DNA of 43,370 bases. It comes from Balneolales bacterium. GTDB lineage: Bacteria; Bacteroidota; Rhodothermia; Balneolales; Cyclonatronaceae. The notes beneath the pieces are model-generated. The model had not been told where the DNA came from. It saw nothing but the letters and a program-made list of their open reading frames with translations, and did no database searches. A program made the position numbers and the translations under genes. The stretch spans positions 1 to 43,370 of the forward strand of contig JAIULZ010000017.1 of the NCBI GenBank assembly GCA_022565805.1. The letters are read 5' to 3'. Shown in pieces: positions 7,182 to 16,175 of the stretch. How positions within the stretch are numbered: the first letter of the stretch is position 1; every line of letters starts with the position of its first letter.

Positions 7182-8978
7182 TTGAAAGAACTTCTTAAGC
7201 TTAACAGGTTTTTCTACAAGTATAAGGGCACCGTAATTCTCGGTGTCCTTTTTCTTATTTGTGCCAATGCGTTTTTGGTTTGGATTCCCATTATAATAAG
7301 ACAGACTATAGATGCTGTTGAAGAAATTGCCGAAGCTGGCACATCATCAACCGTTATTTGGGATGTGTTATTTTCTGCCGAAGCTGGATCTCTTCTGGCC
7401 ATGAACACAGGATATCTAATGCTTGCAGTTAGCCTCTATGGCTTACTACTTTACGCAACAAGGCAAACATTAATAGTTACTTCAAGAAAAATTGAGTTCG
7501 ACCTCAGAAATGAAATATTCGATAAAATACAACGACTACCACAGTCGTACTATGCAGCAAATAAGACCGGAGATATTTATGTAAGGGCAACAGAAGATGT
7601 ACAGAGAGTTCGGGAATACTTTGGACCCGCATTTATGTACACTATCCAAACTATATCAAGAGCGGCGATTATTATTAGTATAATGCTCTTGGTAAATCCT
7701 GTTTTAACACTTTGGGCACTTCTTCCACTCCCGGTTCTTTCTGTATTTGCATATTGGGTTAGTGGTTTTATTCATCGCAGATCGAATGAAATTCAGGAAC
7801 AATATGCCGAACTCGCCGGTCGTGCCAGTGAATCATTTAGTAGTATTCGCTTGATTAAAGCCTATGCCAGAGAAGAATACGAATCGAAGCAATTTCGCAA
7901 AGAAAGCGAAATATACCGTCGTAAAAAGCTGAAACTCGATATAGTTGAGTCTTTGTTTCATCCAATGCTTAGTTTGCTTATCGGCTTATCTATTGTATTG
8001 GTTATATGGCAGGGTGGAATAATGGTTATTGAAGGTCTTATTACGGTTGGTAACATTGCGGAATTTATTATCCATGTAACGTATCTAACATGGCCTGTTG
8101 CATCACTTGGATATACCATTAACCTTATACAGCGTTCTGCTGCCTCTCAGGCTAGAATAGCAAGAATGATGCGCGAAGAAGAAATTGATGACTTGTCTAC
8201 TCGTACAGAAAAAGAGATTTCTGCTATTGAAGGTAAAATTGAGTTCGAAAATGTATCTTTCAGGTATCCCGGAAGCGCATCTTTAGCCGTAAACAGAGTA
8301 TCGTTTACCGTACATAAAGGCCAAATGGCGGCCTTTATAGGAAGAACAGGTTCTGGCAAAACATCTTTAGTACAATTAATACCAAGATTATTTGAACCAA
8401 GCGCAGGAAAAATATATATTGATGGAACAGATATAAGGGAAATCCCGTTAGGGGTTCTGAGACAAAATATCGGTTTTGTACCACAGGATACTTTTTTATT
8501 TTCCGATACGATAGGTGAGAACATCGCCTTTGGCGTAGAAAAAATGGATTTGGAGCAGGTAAGGCAGGCTGCTTCTCAGGCTCAGGTGCTTGAAAATATA
8601 GACGGGTTTGACAAAGGCTTCAAAACGTTGCTGGGTGAACGCGGAATTACGCTATCGGGCGGTCAAAAACAAAGAACAAGTATTGCACGTGCTTTAATAA
8701 GAAAGCCCTCTGTTTTAATATTTGATGATTCACTAAGTGCTGTGGACACAAAAACAGAGGATTTGATTCTGGATCATCTTCAGAACCATCTAAATAATCA
8801 AACTTCGATAATTATAAGCCATAGAATATCTAGTGTTAAACAAGCAGATATAATTTTCGTTTTAGACGAAGGTTGCATCATCGAACAAGGAAATCATCGG
8901 GAGTTGTTAACCCAAAAAGGGTTTTATGCAAAAATGTACAGAAAGCAACTTCTCGAAAAAGAGCTATCCGAACTTTAA
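7182..8978 (+). CDS. ABC exporter half-transporter with degenerate ATPase site (MdlA/SmdA-like)
   Basis: A 598-residue type IV exporter half: membrane domain with about six helices (residues 15-320) and a nucleotide-binding domain (350-598). Visible motifs: Walker A GRTGSGKT at 387-394, signature LSGGQ at 491-495, Walker B ending FDD at 514-516, and H-loop His547. The residue after the Walker B Asp is Asp516 instead of the catalytic Glu, so its own ATP site is predicted to be poorly hydrolytic. The half-transporter encoded at 10761-12545 has the complementary defect, so the pair should form one heterodimer. Start TTG at 7182, 15 nt after the flavoprotein gene. Substrate unknown (lipid or drug-like in relatives). 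Confidence 0.9.
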   Translation: MKELLKLNRFFYKYKGTVILGVLFLICANAFLVWIPIIIRQTIDAVEEIAEAGTSSTVIWDVLFSAEAGSLLAMNTGYLMLAVSLYGLLLYATRQTLIVTSRKIEFDLRNEIFDKIQRLPQSYYAANKTGDIYVRATEDVQRVREYFGPAFMYTIQTISRAAIIISIMLLVNPVLTLWALLPLPVLSVFAYWVSGFIHRRSNEIQEQYAELAGRASESFSSIRLIKAYAREEYESKQFRKESEIYRRKKLKLDIVESLFHPMLSLLIGLSIVLVIWQGGIMVIEGLITVGNIAEFIIHVTYLTWPVASLGYTINLIQRSAASQARIARMMREEEIDDLSTRTEKEISAIEGKIEFENVSFRYPGSASLAVNRVSFTVHKGQMAAFIGRTGSGKTSLVQLIPRLFEPSAGKIYIDGTDIREIPLGVLRQNIGFVPQDTFLFSDTIGENIAFGVEKMDLEQVRQAASQAQVLENIDGFDKGFKTLLGERGITLSGGQKQRTSIARALIRKPSVLIFDDSLSAVDTKTEDLILDHLQNHLNNQTSIIISHRISSVKQADIIFVLDEGCIIEQGNHRELLTQKGFYAKMYRKQLLEKELSEL

Positions 8979-9136
8979 AAGTGCCGTTATCATCAAGCAG
9001 CGCACATAATTAAAGAAAGCAAACATACTACAATACAACTACTACTAATAACTGAGTAATAATCGCACATCACAGACACGTACTGGCGGCTTGACTGCTG
9101 CGTGATGTAAATTCAATAGGATTATAGGAGAATAAA

Positions 9137-10774
9137 ATGATAATTGTGCCACTAGGGGTTGCATCAGCAACGCCAACCGCTAAAAGACATCTTTCATCTG
9201 TTGCGTTATGGCGAGATGGTCGTGTGTATCTATTTGATTGCGGCGAGAATGCCCAAATGAGAGCGCTTCAGGCTGGACTCAAACGTTCTAAAATCGACTA
9301 TATTTTCATCTCCCATATGGATGGTGATCATTTTTTCGGTTTACCAGGGCTTATTTCAACCATGCAACTGCAGAGAAGGGAAACTCCACTGCATATTATA
9401 GGACCAGAAGGTCTTCGGGAATTTATTCAAGCATCTTTAAATGCTTCGGAAATTGAGCTTTCTTTTGAAATCGTCTTTAAGGAGTTAAAAGATGGTTTTG
9501 AGCACGAAATCGTGCTAGACGATTCCGAGTATTTTGTTGAAGCTCGGCCGCTTGAGCATAAACGACTTTGCATTGGCTATCGCTTTCAGGAAAAAGACAA
9601 ACCCGGTAAAGTGGATGCAAAAAAAGCAGAAGAGCTTGGTATTACAGAAGATCATCAGTATAAGGCTTTGAAGGCGGGTCAGGATGTGGAGCTCGAAAAT
9701 GGTACTGTCGTAAAATCGAGTGATATCGTTGGTGATACCAAGAAAGGACATAGCTTTACTTACGTAACAGATACTCTTTTTTCTGTAAATTCGCTAAAGC
9801 TTGCCTATAAAGCCACGATTTTGTACCACGAAGCCACATTTGATCAAAACCTGAAAGATAAAGCAGAAGAGACTTATCATTCTACGGCAGAAGATGCGGC
9901 TACTATTGCTTTAAAGGCAGAAGTTGAACGGCTTGTTATCACACATTTTTCTGCTCGTTATACAAATCAGTTTGTGCTGCTTAAAGAAGCCAGAAAAATC
10001 TTCCCCGATACATGGGTTGCGACCGAGTTACGCCCGATTATGACCGATCCCGAGCACGAAAGGGGTATCATTAAGGCTAAAGTGCAGATTGAATCTACAC
10101 AGGATAACAGACAAAAAGGCAGAAGACCCAGTAGCGGAGGCAGGCCGGGCGGTGGTCGCTCCGGCGGACCCAGAGGCAGATCTTCTCAGGGACAGGGTAA
10201 ATATTTCAGACCACGTAAACGTTACGACGATTCAAGACCTCCTCGAAGCGGCGGTGGATACCAGCGTGGTGGAGGAAGACCTTACGACAGAGACGGCGGC
10301 GGTCGCAGTTATAGTGGTGGTGGTAGTGGTGGTCGCAGAGACTATGATAACCGCTCTTACGACAATCGTGGTGGCGGTGGCGGCGGTGGTCGCAGAGATT
10401 ACGACAATCGTGGTGGAAGCAGCAGACCTCCATACGATAATCGCAGAAGCTACGACGACAGAGGCGATAACAGAGGTGGAGACAGCAGAGGTTATGATCG
10501 CAGATCATACGACAACAGAGATCGAGACCGCGACCGTGGCTATGACTCGCGCCCGGCGCCCAGAGATCGTGGTGATTACGATAACCGCGGGCAAGGCGGG
10601 AGAGATTATGACCGGGACAGACCCAAAAGATACGAGCCCAGAGATAACCGCCATGATAACAGAGGGCGAGACAACCGTGAGCGTGACCGGAAAAATGATA
10701 ATGAGAAGGATATTGACCAATCCAACTTACCTATAAAACCGAGAGCGCCATTCGACGACTTTGACCGCTTCTGA
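9137..10774 (+). CDS. rnz: Ribonuclease Z with long RGG-rich C-terminal tail
   Basis: RNase Z cuts the 3' trailer from tRNA precursors. The core (1-305) is a metallo-beta-lactamase fold of normal length with the expected ligands His60, Asp64, His65, His141, Asp212 and His270, plus HEATF and HST motifs. The usual HxHxDH reads SHMDGDH: the second His is Asp62, one base (CAT to GAT) from normal. After residue about 323 comes a tail of about 220 residues rich in Gly, Arg, Asp, Tyr and Asn, with RGG boxes and repeated RDYDNRG/RSYDNR units, ending PFDDFDRF; it is predicted disordered and probably RNA-binding. AGGAG lies 6 nt before the ATG. The leader holds an ACATCAC/GTGATGT pairing (9067-9108). 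The stop overlaps the next ABC gene by 14 nt. Confidence 0.93.
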   Translation: MIIVPLGVASATPTAKRHLSSVALWRDGRVYLFDCGENAQMRALQAGLKRSKIDYIFISHMDGDHFFGLPGLISTMQLQRRETPLHIIGPEGLREFIQASLNASEIELSFEIVFKELKDGFEHEIVLDDSEYFVEARPLEHKRLCIGYRFQEKDKPGKVDAKKAEELGITEDHQYKALKAGQDVELENGTVVKSSDIVGDTKKGHSFTYVTDTLFSVNSLKLAYKATILYHEATFDQNLKDKAEETYHSTAEDAATIALKAEVERLVITHFSARYTNQFVLLKEARKIFPDTWVATELRPIMTDPEHERGIIKAKVQIESTQDNRQKGRRPSSGGRPGGGRSGGPRGRSSQGQGKYFRPRKRYDDSRPPRSGGGYQRGGGRPYDRDGGGRSYSGGGSGGRRDYDNRSYDNRGGGGGGGRRDYDNRGGSSRPPYDNRRSYDDRGDNRGGDSRGYDRRSYDNRDRDRDRGYDSRPAPRDRGDYDNRGQGGRDYDRDRPKRYEPRDNRHDNRGRDNRERDRKNDNEKDIDQSNLPIKPRAPFDDFDRF

Positions 10775-12545
10775 AAATAAAAAACAATCTGCTGATAAGG
10801 CCGTCGATTCTAAACTTGTTCGACGGCTTTATCAGTTTTTACGGCCGTATAAGTGGTTTTTGCTTGTAGCATTAATCCTTACTCTATTAAGCTCATTCCT
10901 TGGGCCATTACGACCGTATCTAATTCAGTTGGCTGTAGACGATTATATCGCGCCCGGAGATATTCCCGGACTTGGAAGAATTGCGCTAATTTTTCTTGGC
11001 GTGCTTATTCTCGAAAGCCTGCTGATGATAGTAATAACCTATCTAACCCGATGGATAGGTCAGGGTGCGCTTCTTTCACTAAGAATTGCTGTATTTGATA
11101 AAATACAATCCCTGCATGTACAATTCTTTGACCGGAATCCTCAAGGCAGGCTTATTACCAGAACGACCAATGATATAGAAGCACTTAGCGATCTTCTGTC
11201 GTCTGGTGTTGTAAACATTATTGGCGACATATTTAGAATAGTATTTATTCTCGGCTTCATGTTTTATATGAGCTGGGAACTAAGCATTGTTGCTATTTCT
11301 ACGCTTCCTATCCTTTTCTACGCTACTTTTTGGTTTAAAGCTAAGGTGAGAGTGGCTTTTCTGGATGTAAGAGATTGGATTGCCAGGCTAAACTCCTTTG
11401 TGCAGGAACACATAAACGGGATGAGCATTGTACAGCTTTTCGGCAGGGAAGACAGAGAAGCAGAAAAGTTTAAAAAAATTAACGAAGGTCACCGAGAAGC
11501 ACATATACGCACTATATTCTTTTTCTCTATATTCTGGCCGGCAGTAGAAGTTCTTTCCAGTTTGGCTATGGCACTCGTAATTTGGTACGGAGGCGCAAGT
11601 GTGCTTTCAGGCACTCTTTCTTTCGGGGTGTTGCTTGCTTTCATACAATATGTACGACTTTTCTTTTTACCCATCCGAGATCTGTCAGACAAGTTTAATA
11701 CACTGCAAAGCGCTCTTGCTTCATCAGAACGAATTTTTTCGGTTATGGATACTGTTAACCCTATAAAAGAAGCAGACAATCCGATAACAAAAATTCCGAA
11801 TCAAACAGAAATTGAGTTCAGAAATGTCACTTTCAGCTACACCAAAGATGGTGAGACGATTCTGGATGACGTCAGTTTTCGCGTAAAAGACGGTGAGACC
11901 GTTGCTGTTGTAGGTGCTACCGGAGCAGGAAAATCAACTCTCATAAATCTTGTAACCAGATTTTACGACATCGGAAAAGGACAGATTTTGCTGAATGGCA
12001 AAGACATTAAAGAATATTCCTTGCAATCGCTTAGACAGTCTTTTGGGCTGGTGTTACAAGATAATGCCCTTTTCTCGGGTTCTATATTAACAAATATAAC
12101 TCTCGGCAACCCGATTATAACCGAAAAGCAGGTCCGTGAAGCTATAGATTTGGTCGAGGCAGGGCGCTTTATTTATAAATTGCCGGGAGGTCTCAATTAT
12201 GTACTCCAGGAAAGAGGAGCTTCTCTGTCTATGGGACAAAGACAGCTTATTTGCTTTGTAAGAGCTCTTGTGTATAATCCTAAAATATTGGTTTTAGACG
12301 AAGCTACATCAAATGTAGATTCTGAAACAGAAGAGCTTGTAAACAATGCGGTTAAAAAACTTATGAAGGGAAGAACTTCAATTGTAATTGCTCACCGGCT
12401 TTCAACAATCCAGCATGCAAGTAAAATTATTGTTATGCATAAAGGTCGAATAAGAGAAACCGGTACGCATAATGAACTTTTGAAACTTCGAAATGGAATT
12501 TACCGGAGGCTGTATGAACTTCAATTTAAAGACGAAGCAGCCTGA
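10761..12545 (+). CDS. ABC exporter half-transporter with canonical catalytic Glu (MdlB/SmdB-like)
   Basis: A 594-residue half-transporter: six-helix membrane domain (about 30-320) and a nucleotide-binding domain (350-594). Walker A is GATGAGKS at 385-392, the signature is LSMGQ (489-493) instead of LSGGQ, and Walker B ends LDE with catalytic Glu514. In heterodimeric exporters one composite site is built from a non-catalytic Walker B plus a changed signature, exactly what this protein and the one at 7182-8978 would give together. The start is a TTG inside the last 14 nt of rnz, implying translational coupling with RNase Z. Substrate unknown. The cyclophilin gene follows after 26 nt. Confidence 0.9.
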   Translation: MTASENKKQSADKAVDSKLVRRLYQFLRPYKWFLLVALILTLLSSFLGPLRPYLIQLAVDDYIAPGDIPGLGRIALIFLGVLILESLLMIVITYLTRWIGQGALLSLRIAVFDKIQSLHVQFFDRNPQGRLITRTTNDIEALSDLLSSGVVNIIGDIFRIVFILGFMFYMSWELSIVAISTLPILFYATFWFKAKVRVAFLDVRDWIARLNSFVQEHINGMSIVQLFGREDREAEKFKKINEGHREAHIRTIFFFSIFWPAVEVLSSLAMALVIWYGGASVLSGTLSFGVLLAFIQYVRLFFLPIRDLSDKFNTLQSALASSERIFSVMDTVNPIKEADNPITKIPNQTEIEFRNVTFSYTKDGETILDDVSFRVKDGETVAVVGATGAGKSTLINLVTRFYDIGKGQILLNGKDIKEYSLQSLRQSFGLVLQDNALFSGSILTNITLGNPIITEKQVREAIDLVEAGRFIYKLPGGLNYVLQERGASLSMGQRQLICFVRALVYNPKILVLDEATSNVDSETEELVNNAVKKLMKGRTSIVIAHRLSTIQHASKIIVMHKGRIRETGTHNELLKLRNGIYRRLYELQFKDEAA

Positions 12546-12571
12546 TATTTACCAACAATAATATATTTATA

Positions 12572-13015
12572 ATGAAACAAGCTAAAATTCATACATCACA
12601 TGGCGTAATGACCGTCAATTTCTTCGAAAAAGATGCCCCAGGCACAGTTGCCAATTTTATTAAACTTAGCGAAGAAGGTTTTTATGACGGGCTTACATTT
12701 CACAGAGTAATTCCTGATTTTGTAGTTCAGGGTGGGTGTCCTAACGGTACAGGCGCCGGGGGGCCTGGCTATAAAATTAAATGTGAACTGGATGGAGACA
12801 ACCAGTTCCACGATCGTGGTGTACTTTCAATGGCTCATGCAGGTAGAAATACAGGTGGATCACAATTTTTTATATGCCATAGCCGGCAAAATACGGCTCA
12901 CCTCGACCGTAACCATACCGTTTTTGGCAAAGTTGTTGAGAATGTAGATGTTGTTGATAAAATCCGCCAGGGAGATGTAATCAACAAAATTGAAATATTT
13001 GAGCCCGAAGCTTAA
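12572..13015 (+). CDS. Cyclophilin-type peptidyl-prolyl cis-trans isomerase
   Basis: A 147-residue single-domain cyclophilin with no signal peptide, so a cytoplasmic prolyl isomerase is expected. The catalytic segment [13 protein letters not shown] holds the family's active-site Arg, Phe and Gln; GGSQFFI and HTVFGKV also match. The drug-contact Trp found in cyclophilin A is not present, as in many bacterial forms. It is 26 nt downstream of the second ABC half and is followed by a clear terminator (13033-13075), making it the last gene of this transcription unit. Confidence 0.93.
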   Translation: MKQAKIHTSHGVMTVNFFEKDAPGTVANFIKLSEEGFYDGLTFHRVIPDFVVQGGCPNGTGAGGPGYKIKCELDGDNQFHDRGVLSMAHAGRNTGGSQFFICHSRQNTAHLDRNHTVFGKVVENVDVVDKIRQGDVINKIEIFEPEA

Positions 13016-13032
13016 TGCCTTAAAATCTTCTA

Positions 13033-13075
13033 CAGGCTTAGAGCTGGTAATACGCTAGTTCTAAGCCTGATTTTT
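13033..13075 (+). terminator. Intrinsic terminator after the cyclophilin gene
   Basis: A perfect 10-bp stem, CAGGCTTAGA (13033-13042) with TCTAAGCCTG (13060-13069), 17-nt loop, followed by ATTTTT. It ends the AtuA-to-cyclophilin group and isolates alaS. Confidence 0.85.
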
Positions 13076-13154
13076 CGCTGTCAGCGAGCAGAATATGATT
13101 AATTTTTGTATTTTCATCCTTCATTTTTCATTACAAAACGTTTACGCTTTTTAA

Positions 13155-15857
13155 ATGGCATTCCGCAGTTCATCACAAATACGGCAAGATTTTTTGGATT
13201 TTTTTGCCAAAAAAGGTCATGTAATTACCCCAAGCGCACCAGTCGTGCCCAAAGATGACCCTACGCTGCTTTTTACAAATGCCGGCATGAATCAGTTTAA
13301 GCCCATTTTTTTGGGCGACCAAACCGATTACGAGCAAGATGGAAAACGCTGGGCTCGTGCAGCAAATACGCAAAAATGTATTCGCGTTAGTGGCAAGCAT
13401 AACGATCTGGAAGAAGTTGGCATAGACACTTACCACCACACGCTTTTCGAGATGCTGGGTAACTGGTCTTTTGGTAATTACTTCAAAAAAGAAGCCATTG
13501 AGTGGGCATGGGAGCTTTTAATTGATGTATGGGGCCTTGAAGAAAACAGAATATATGTTACAGTCTTTGGCGGTGATGAAGAAGACGGCCTGCCCGTAGA
13601 TGAAGAAGCAATTGAGCTATGGAAAGATCACACCAAAATTAAGCCAAACCGGATTCTGAAATTCGGTAAAAAAGATAATTTTTGGGAGATGGGCGATACA
13701 GGACCGTGTGGTCCCTGTTCTGAAATTCACATAGACCTGAGGCCAGACGAAGACCGTGCGCGCGTGGATGGCGCTACGCTGGTAAATGCAGATGACCCAA
13801 GGGTGATGGAAATATGGAATCTTGTATTTATACAGTTTAACCGTAACTCAGACGGCACTCTTAAAACCTTGCCGGCCCAGCACGTGGATACCGGAATGGG
13901 TTTTGAACGTATTTGTGCGGTTATACAAGGGCAAAAATCTAATTACGATAGCGATGTTTTCGAACCATTACTAAGCAGTATTCAAAAGCTCTCGGGCTTA
14001 AAATATGGAAGTGATGAGAAAACAGATATCGCCATGCGGGTTATTGCAGATCATGCTCGTGCAATAAGTTTTGGAATCGCAGACGGTGCATCGCCCTCTA
14101 ACGATGGCCGTGGCTATGTTATCAGGCGTATTTTAAGACGAGCAATTCGTTATGGCTGGGATGTTCTCAATCTTAAAAAGCCATTTATATACAAATTAGC
14201 CGATGTTTTAGGGCAGCAGTTCGAAAGTGTATTTCCCGAGCTTCAGGCGCAGCTTGCGTACGTTAAGTCTGTTATAAAAGCAGAAGAAGAAAGCTTTTTA
14301 AGAACACTGGGCAACGGAATTGTTCTTTTTAATGAGCTAGCATCCAGAGTAAAGGAAATCTCCGGTGAAGACGCGTTTAAACTTCACGATACCTACGGGT
14401 TCCCTATAGACCTTACCAGGCTGATGGCACGTGAACGTAATATAAGCGTAGATGAGTCTGGTTTTGAGACACTTATGCAAGAGCAAAAAGAAAGAGCGCG
14501 CAATGCTGGTAAGTTTGCTGTTTCTGATTCTGGCCTTTCGGAATGGGTTACGGTAGCTAATCGCACACTCGTTCCTACTAATTTCTGTGGTTATGATTCT
14601 CTTACTTCTCAAAGCTCAATTCTAGCCTACCGAACCACGGGAGACGGACGTACAGTTCAGGTAGTATTCGATCAAACCCCTTTATATGCAGAATCGGGCG
14701 GGCAGGTATCGGATTCGGGTTACCTCGAAATTCGAGATACTGATTCGGGACATATTTCTATACCAGTACTGGATGTCCAAAAAAAGGATGATCTGTTTAT
14801 ACACACATTACCGAAATTGCCTGCATCCCCCGAAAATTCTGTTCGCATTGTAGCTGAGAAGAAAACACGGCTAGAGACTCAAAAGCATCACACTGCAACT
14901 CATTTATTGCATGCTGCTCTAAGGGAAGTTTTAGGTACACATGTTACGCAAAAAGGATCCCTTGTAAATCAGCATAAACTGCGTTTCGATTTCTCTCACT
15001 TTGAGGCGCTATCTCAAAATCAGTTAGATGAAATCGAAATTATTGTAAATGAGAAAATTCAGGAAAATATTTCATTATCTGAAGAACGCGATGTGCCTGT
15101 AGAAGAAGCAAGAAAAAGAGGCGCCATGATGCTTTTTGGCGAAAAATATGGTAATAAAGTTCGTGTAATTACTTTTGACCCAACCTTTTCTGTCGAGCTT
15201 TGTGGCGGAACACACGTTAAGTCTACCGGTGAAATTGGATATTTCCGGATTGTATCCGAATCCAGCGTTGCGGCAGGTATTCGCAGAATTGAAGCAGTTG
15301 GCGGTATGGCGGCAGACGCTCTTTTAAGAAAAGAAAAAGAAACCTTGCAAGAATTAGCCGCCGTCTGTGGCAATGCTGCAGAACCGATTCGCTATATTTC
15401 TGTACTAGCTGAAGAGAAAAAACAGCTTGAAAAAGAACTGCAAAAGTTAAAAATGAATCTCGCTGCCTCAAAGCTAGAGTCTATTCTTTCAACAGGAGAA
15501 AGCCTGGGAGATGATACGACTCTGATTAAAGCAGAAATTGAAGGGCAGGGAATGAATGAACTAAAGCAGCTTGGCTACGATTTAATTAACAGAACAGGAA
15601 ATGGTACAATTGGTTTACTGTCTTCTGTAGATACCGAAACTAGTAAGGTTTATTTAGTTGTAACCGTTTCTGAAGATTTGGTAAATAAGGGCGTAAAAGC
15701 CGGATCTCTTGTTGGTGTTTTAGCACGCAAGGTAGGTGGTGGAGGTGGTGGTCAGTCTAATCTTGCTACAGCAGGAGGCAAAAAGCCAGAACTTCTTCCG
15801 GATATGCTTGCTGAAGCAAATGAAATCGTCCGTGATTTATTGCAAAAAACACAGTAG
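13155..15857 (+). CDS. alaS: Alanyl-tRNA synthetase
   Basis: A 900-residue class II synthetase, slightly longer than the E. coli enzyme. The N-terminal catalytic domain shows FFAKKGH, FTNAGMNQFKPIFLG, TQKCIRVSGKHNDLEEVG and the DTGPCGPCSEI loop. The editing domain carries the metal-site motifs HHTATHLLHAAL and CGGTHVKSTGEIG. The C-terminal part has a glycine-rich GGGGGGQSNLATAGG segment typical of the C-Ala/DHHA1 domain. The start ATG at 13155 is supported by the family N-terminus. It stands alone between a terminator and a 318-nt spacer. Confidence 0.98.
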   Translation: MAFRSSSQIRQDFLDFFAKKGHVITPSAPVVPKDDPTLLFTNAGMNQFKPIFLGDQTDYEQDGKRWARAANTQKCIRVSGKHNDLEEVGIDTYHHTLFEMLGNWSFGNYFKKEAIEWAWELLIDVWGLEENRIYVTVFGGDEEDGLPVDEEAIELWKDHTKIKPNRILKFGKKDNFWEMGDTGPCGPCSEIHIDLRPDEDRARVDGATLVNADDPRVMEIWNLVFIQFNRNSDGTLKTLPAQHVDTGMGFERICAVIQGQKSNYDSDVFEPLLSSIQKLSGLKYGSDEKTDIAMRVIADHARAISFGIADGASPSNDGRGYVIRRILRRAIRYGWDVLNLKKPFIYKLADVLGQQFESVFPELQAQLAYVKSVIKAEEESFLRTLGNGIVLFNELASRVKEISGEDAFKLHDTYGFPIDLTRLMARERNISVDESGFETLMQEQKERARNAGKFAVSDSGLSEWVTVANRTLVPTNFCGYDSLTSQSSILAYRTTGDGRTVQVVFDQTPLYAESGGQVSDSGYLEIRDTDSGHISIPVLDVQKKDDLFIHTLPKLPASPENSVRIVAEKKTRLETQKHHTATHLLHAALREVLGTHVTQKGSLVNQHKLRFDFSHFEALSQNQLDEIEIIVNEKIQENISLSEERDVPVEEARKRGAMMLFGEKYGNKVRVITFDPTFSVELCGGTHVKSTGEIGYFRIVSESSVAAGIRRIEAVGGMAADALLRKEKETLQELAAVCGNAAEPIRYISVLAEEKKQLEKELQKLKMNLAASKLESILSTGESLGDDTTLIKAEIEGQGMNELKQLGYDLINRTGNGTIGLLSSVDTETSKVYLVVTVSEDLVNKGVKAGSLVGVLARKVGGGGGGQSNLATAGGKKPELLPDMLAEANEIVRDLLQKTQ

Positions 15858-16022
15858 GTTCAATTCGTTTTAAACTGCATAATTCACAAATAATAGTTGA
15901 TGGAATGTAATCCTATGTCTTTCAGCTATATGCATTATTTAAAGTATAAAGTTCTATTCAAGGCTGCGCACCGTGCTAAGCGATACCCACGAAGTGAGTG
16001 AGCAATGCAGGTTAAATGGCTT

Positions 16023-16053
16023 ATCTGGTAAAATATGCCAGATGCAGATTTTT
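16023..16053 (+). terminator. Possible alaS terminator hairpin
   Basis: ATCTGG (16023-16028) and CCAGAT (16038-16043) pair around a 9-nt loop; a short T-run follows after four bases. The stem is only 6 bp, so this is tentative. Confidence 0.3.
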
Positions 16054-16100
16054 GAATTAATTACCGGATTACATAAAATCTCAATTAAGAAAAATATATG

Positions 16101-16133
16101 GTTGTGGATTACGATATGATTTCGGTACATTTT
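16101..16133 (+). promoter_or_regulatory. Candidate Bacteroidota-type promoter for the PDH operon
   Basis: GTTG at 16101-16104 and TACATTTT at 16126-16133 with a 21-nt gap resemble the -33 TTTG and -7 TAnnTTTG elements used by Bacteroidota sigma factors. It lies 43 nt before the pdhA ATG. Match is partial and the lineage itself is inferred. Confidence 0.3.
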
Positions 16134-16175
16134 TTCATAAAGTTATTATCAACTTAATAAAAGACAATATATACT

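Larger units (their letters stand above)
15858..16175. other. 318-nt spacer between alaS and the PDH operon
   Basis: No gene seen. It probably holds the alaS transcript end and the PDH operon promoter. A 6-bp hairpin (ATCTGG/CCAGAT, 16023-16043) followed by GCAGATTTTT is a weak terminator candidate, and a TTG...TACATTTT pair lies close to the pdhA start. Confidence 0.5.

Noticed and set aside
10230-10620. Direct repeats in the rnz tail considered as a CRISPR-like or mobile repeat
   Set aside because: They are in-frame codon repeats of a protein tail, of irregular length, with no spacers.
10089-10736. A 215-codon plus-strand frame inside the rnz tail, and long minus-strand frames there
   Set aside because: They are by-products of the repetitive GGT/CGC/GAC codons of the RGG tail. 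The peptides are simple Val/Ala/Thr/Ile or Cys/His/Arg runs.
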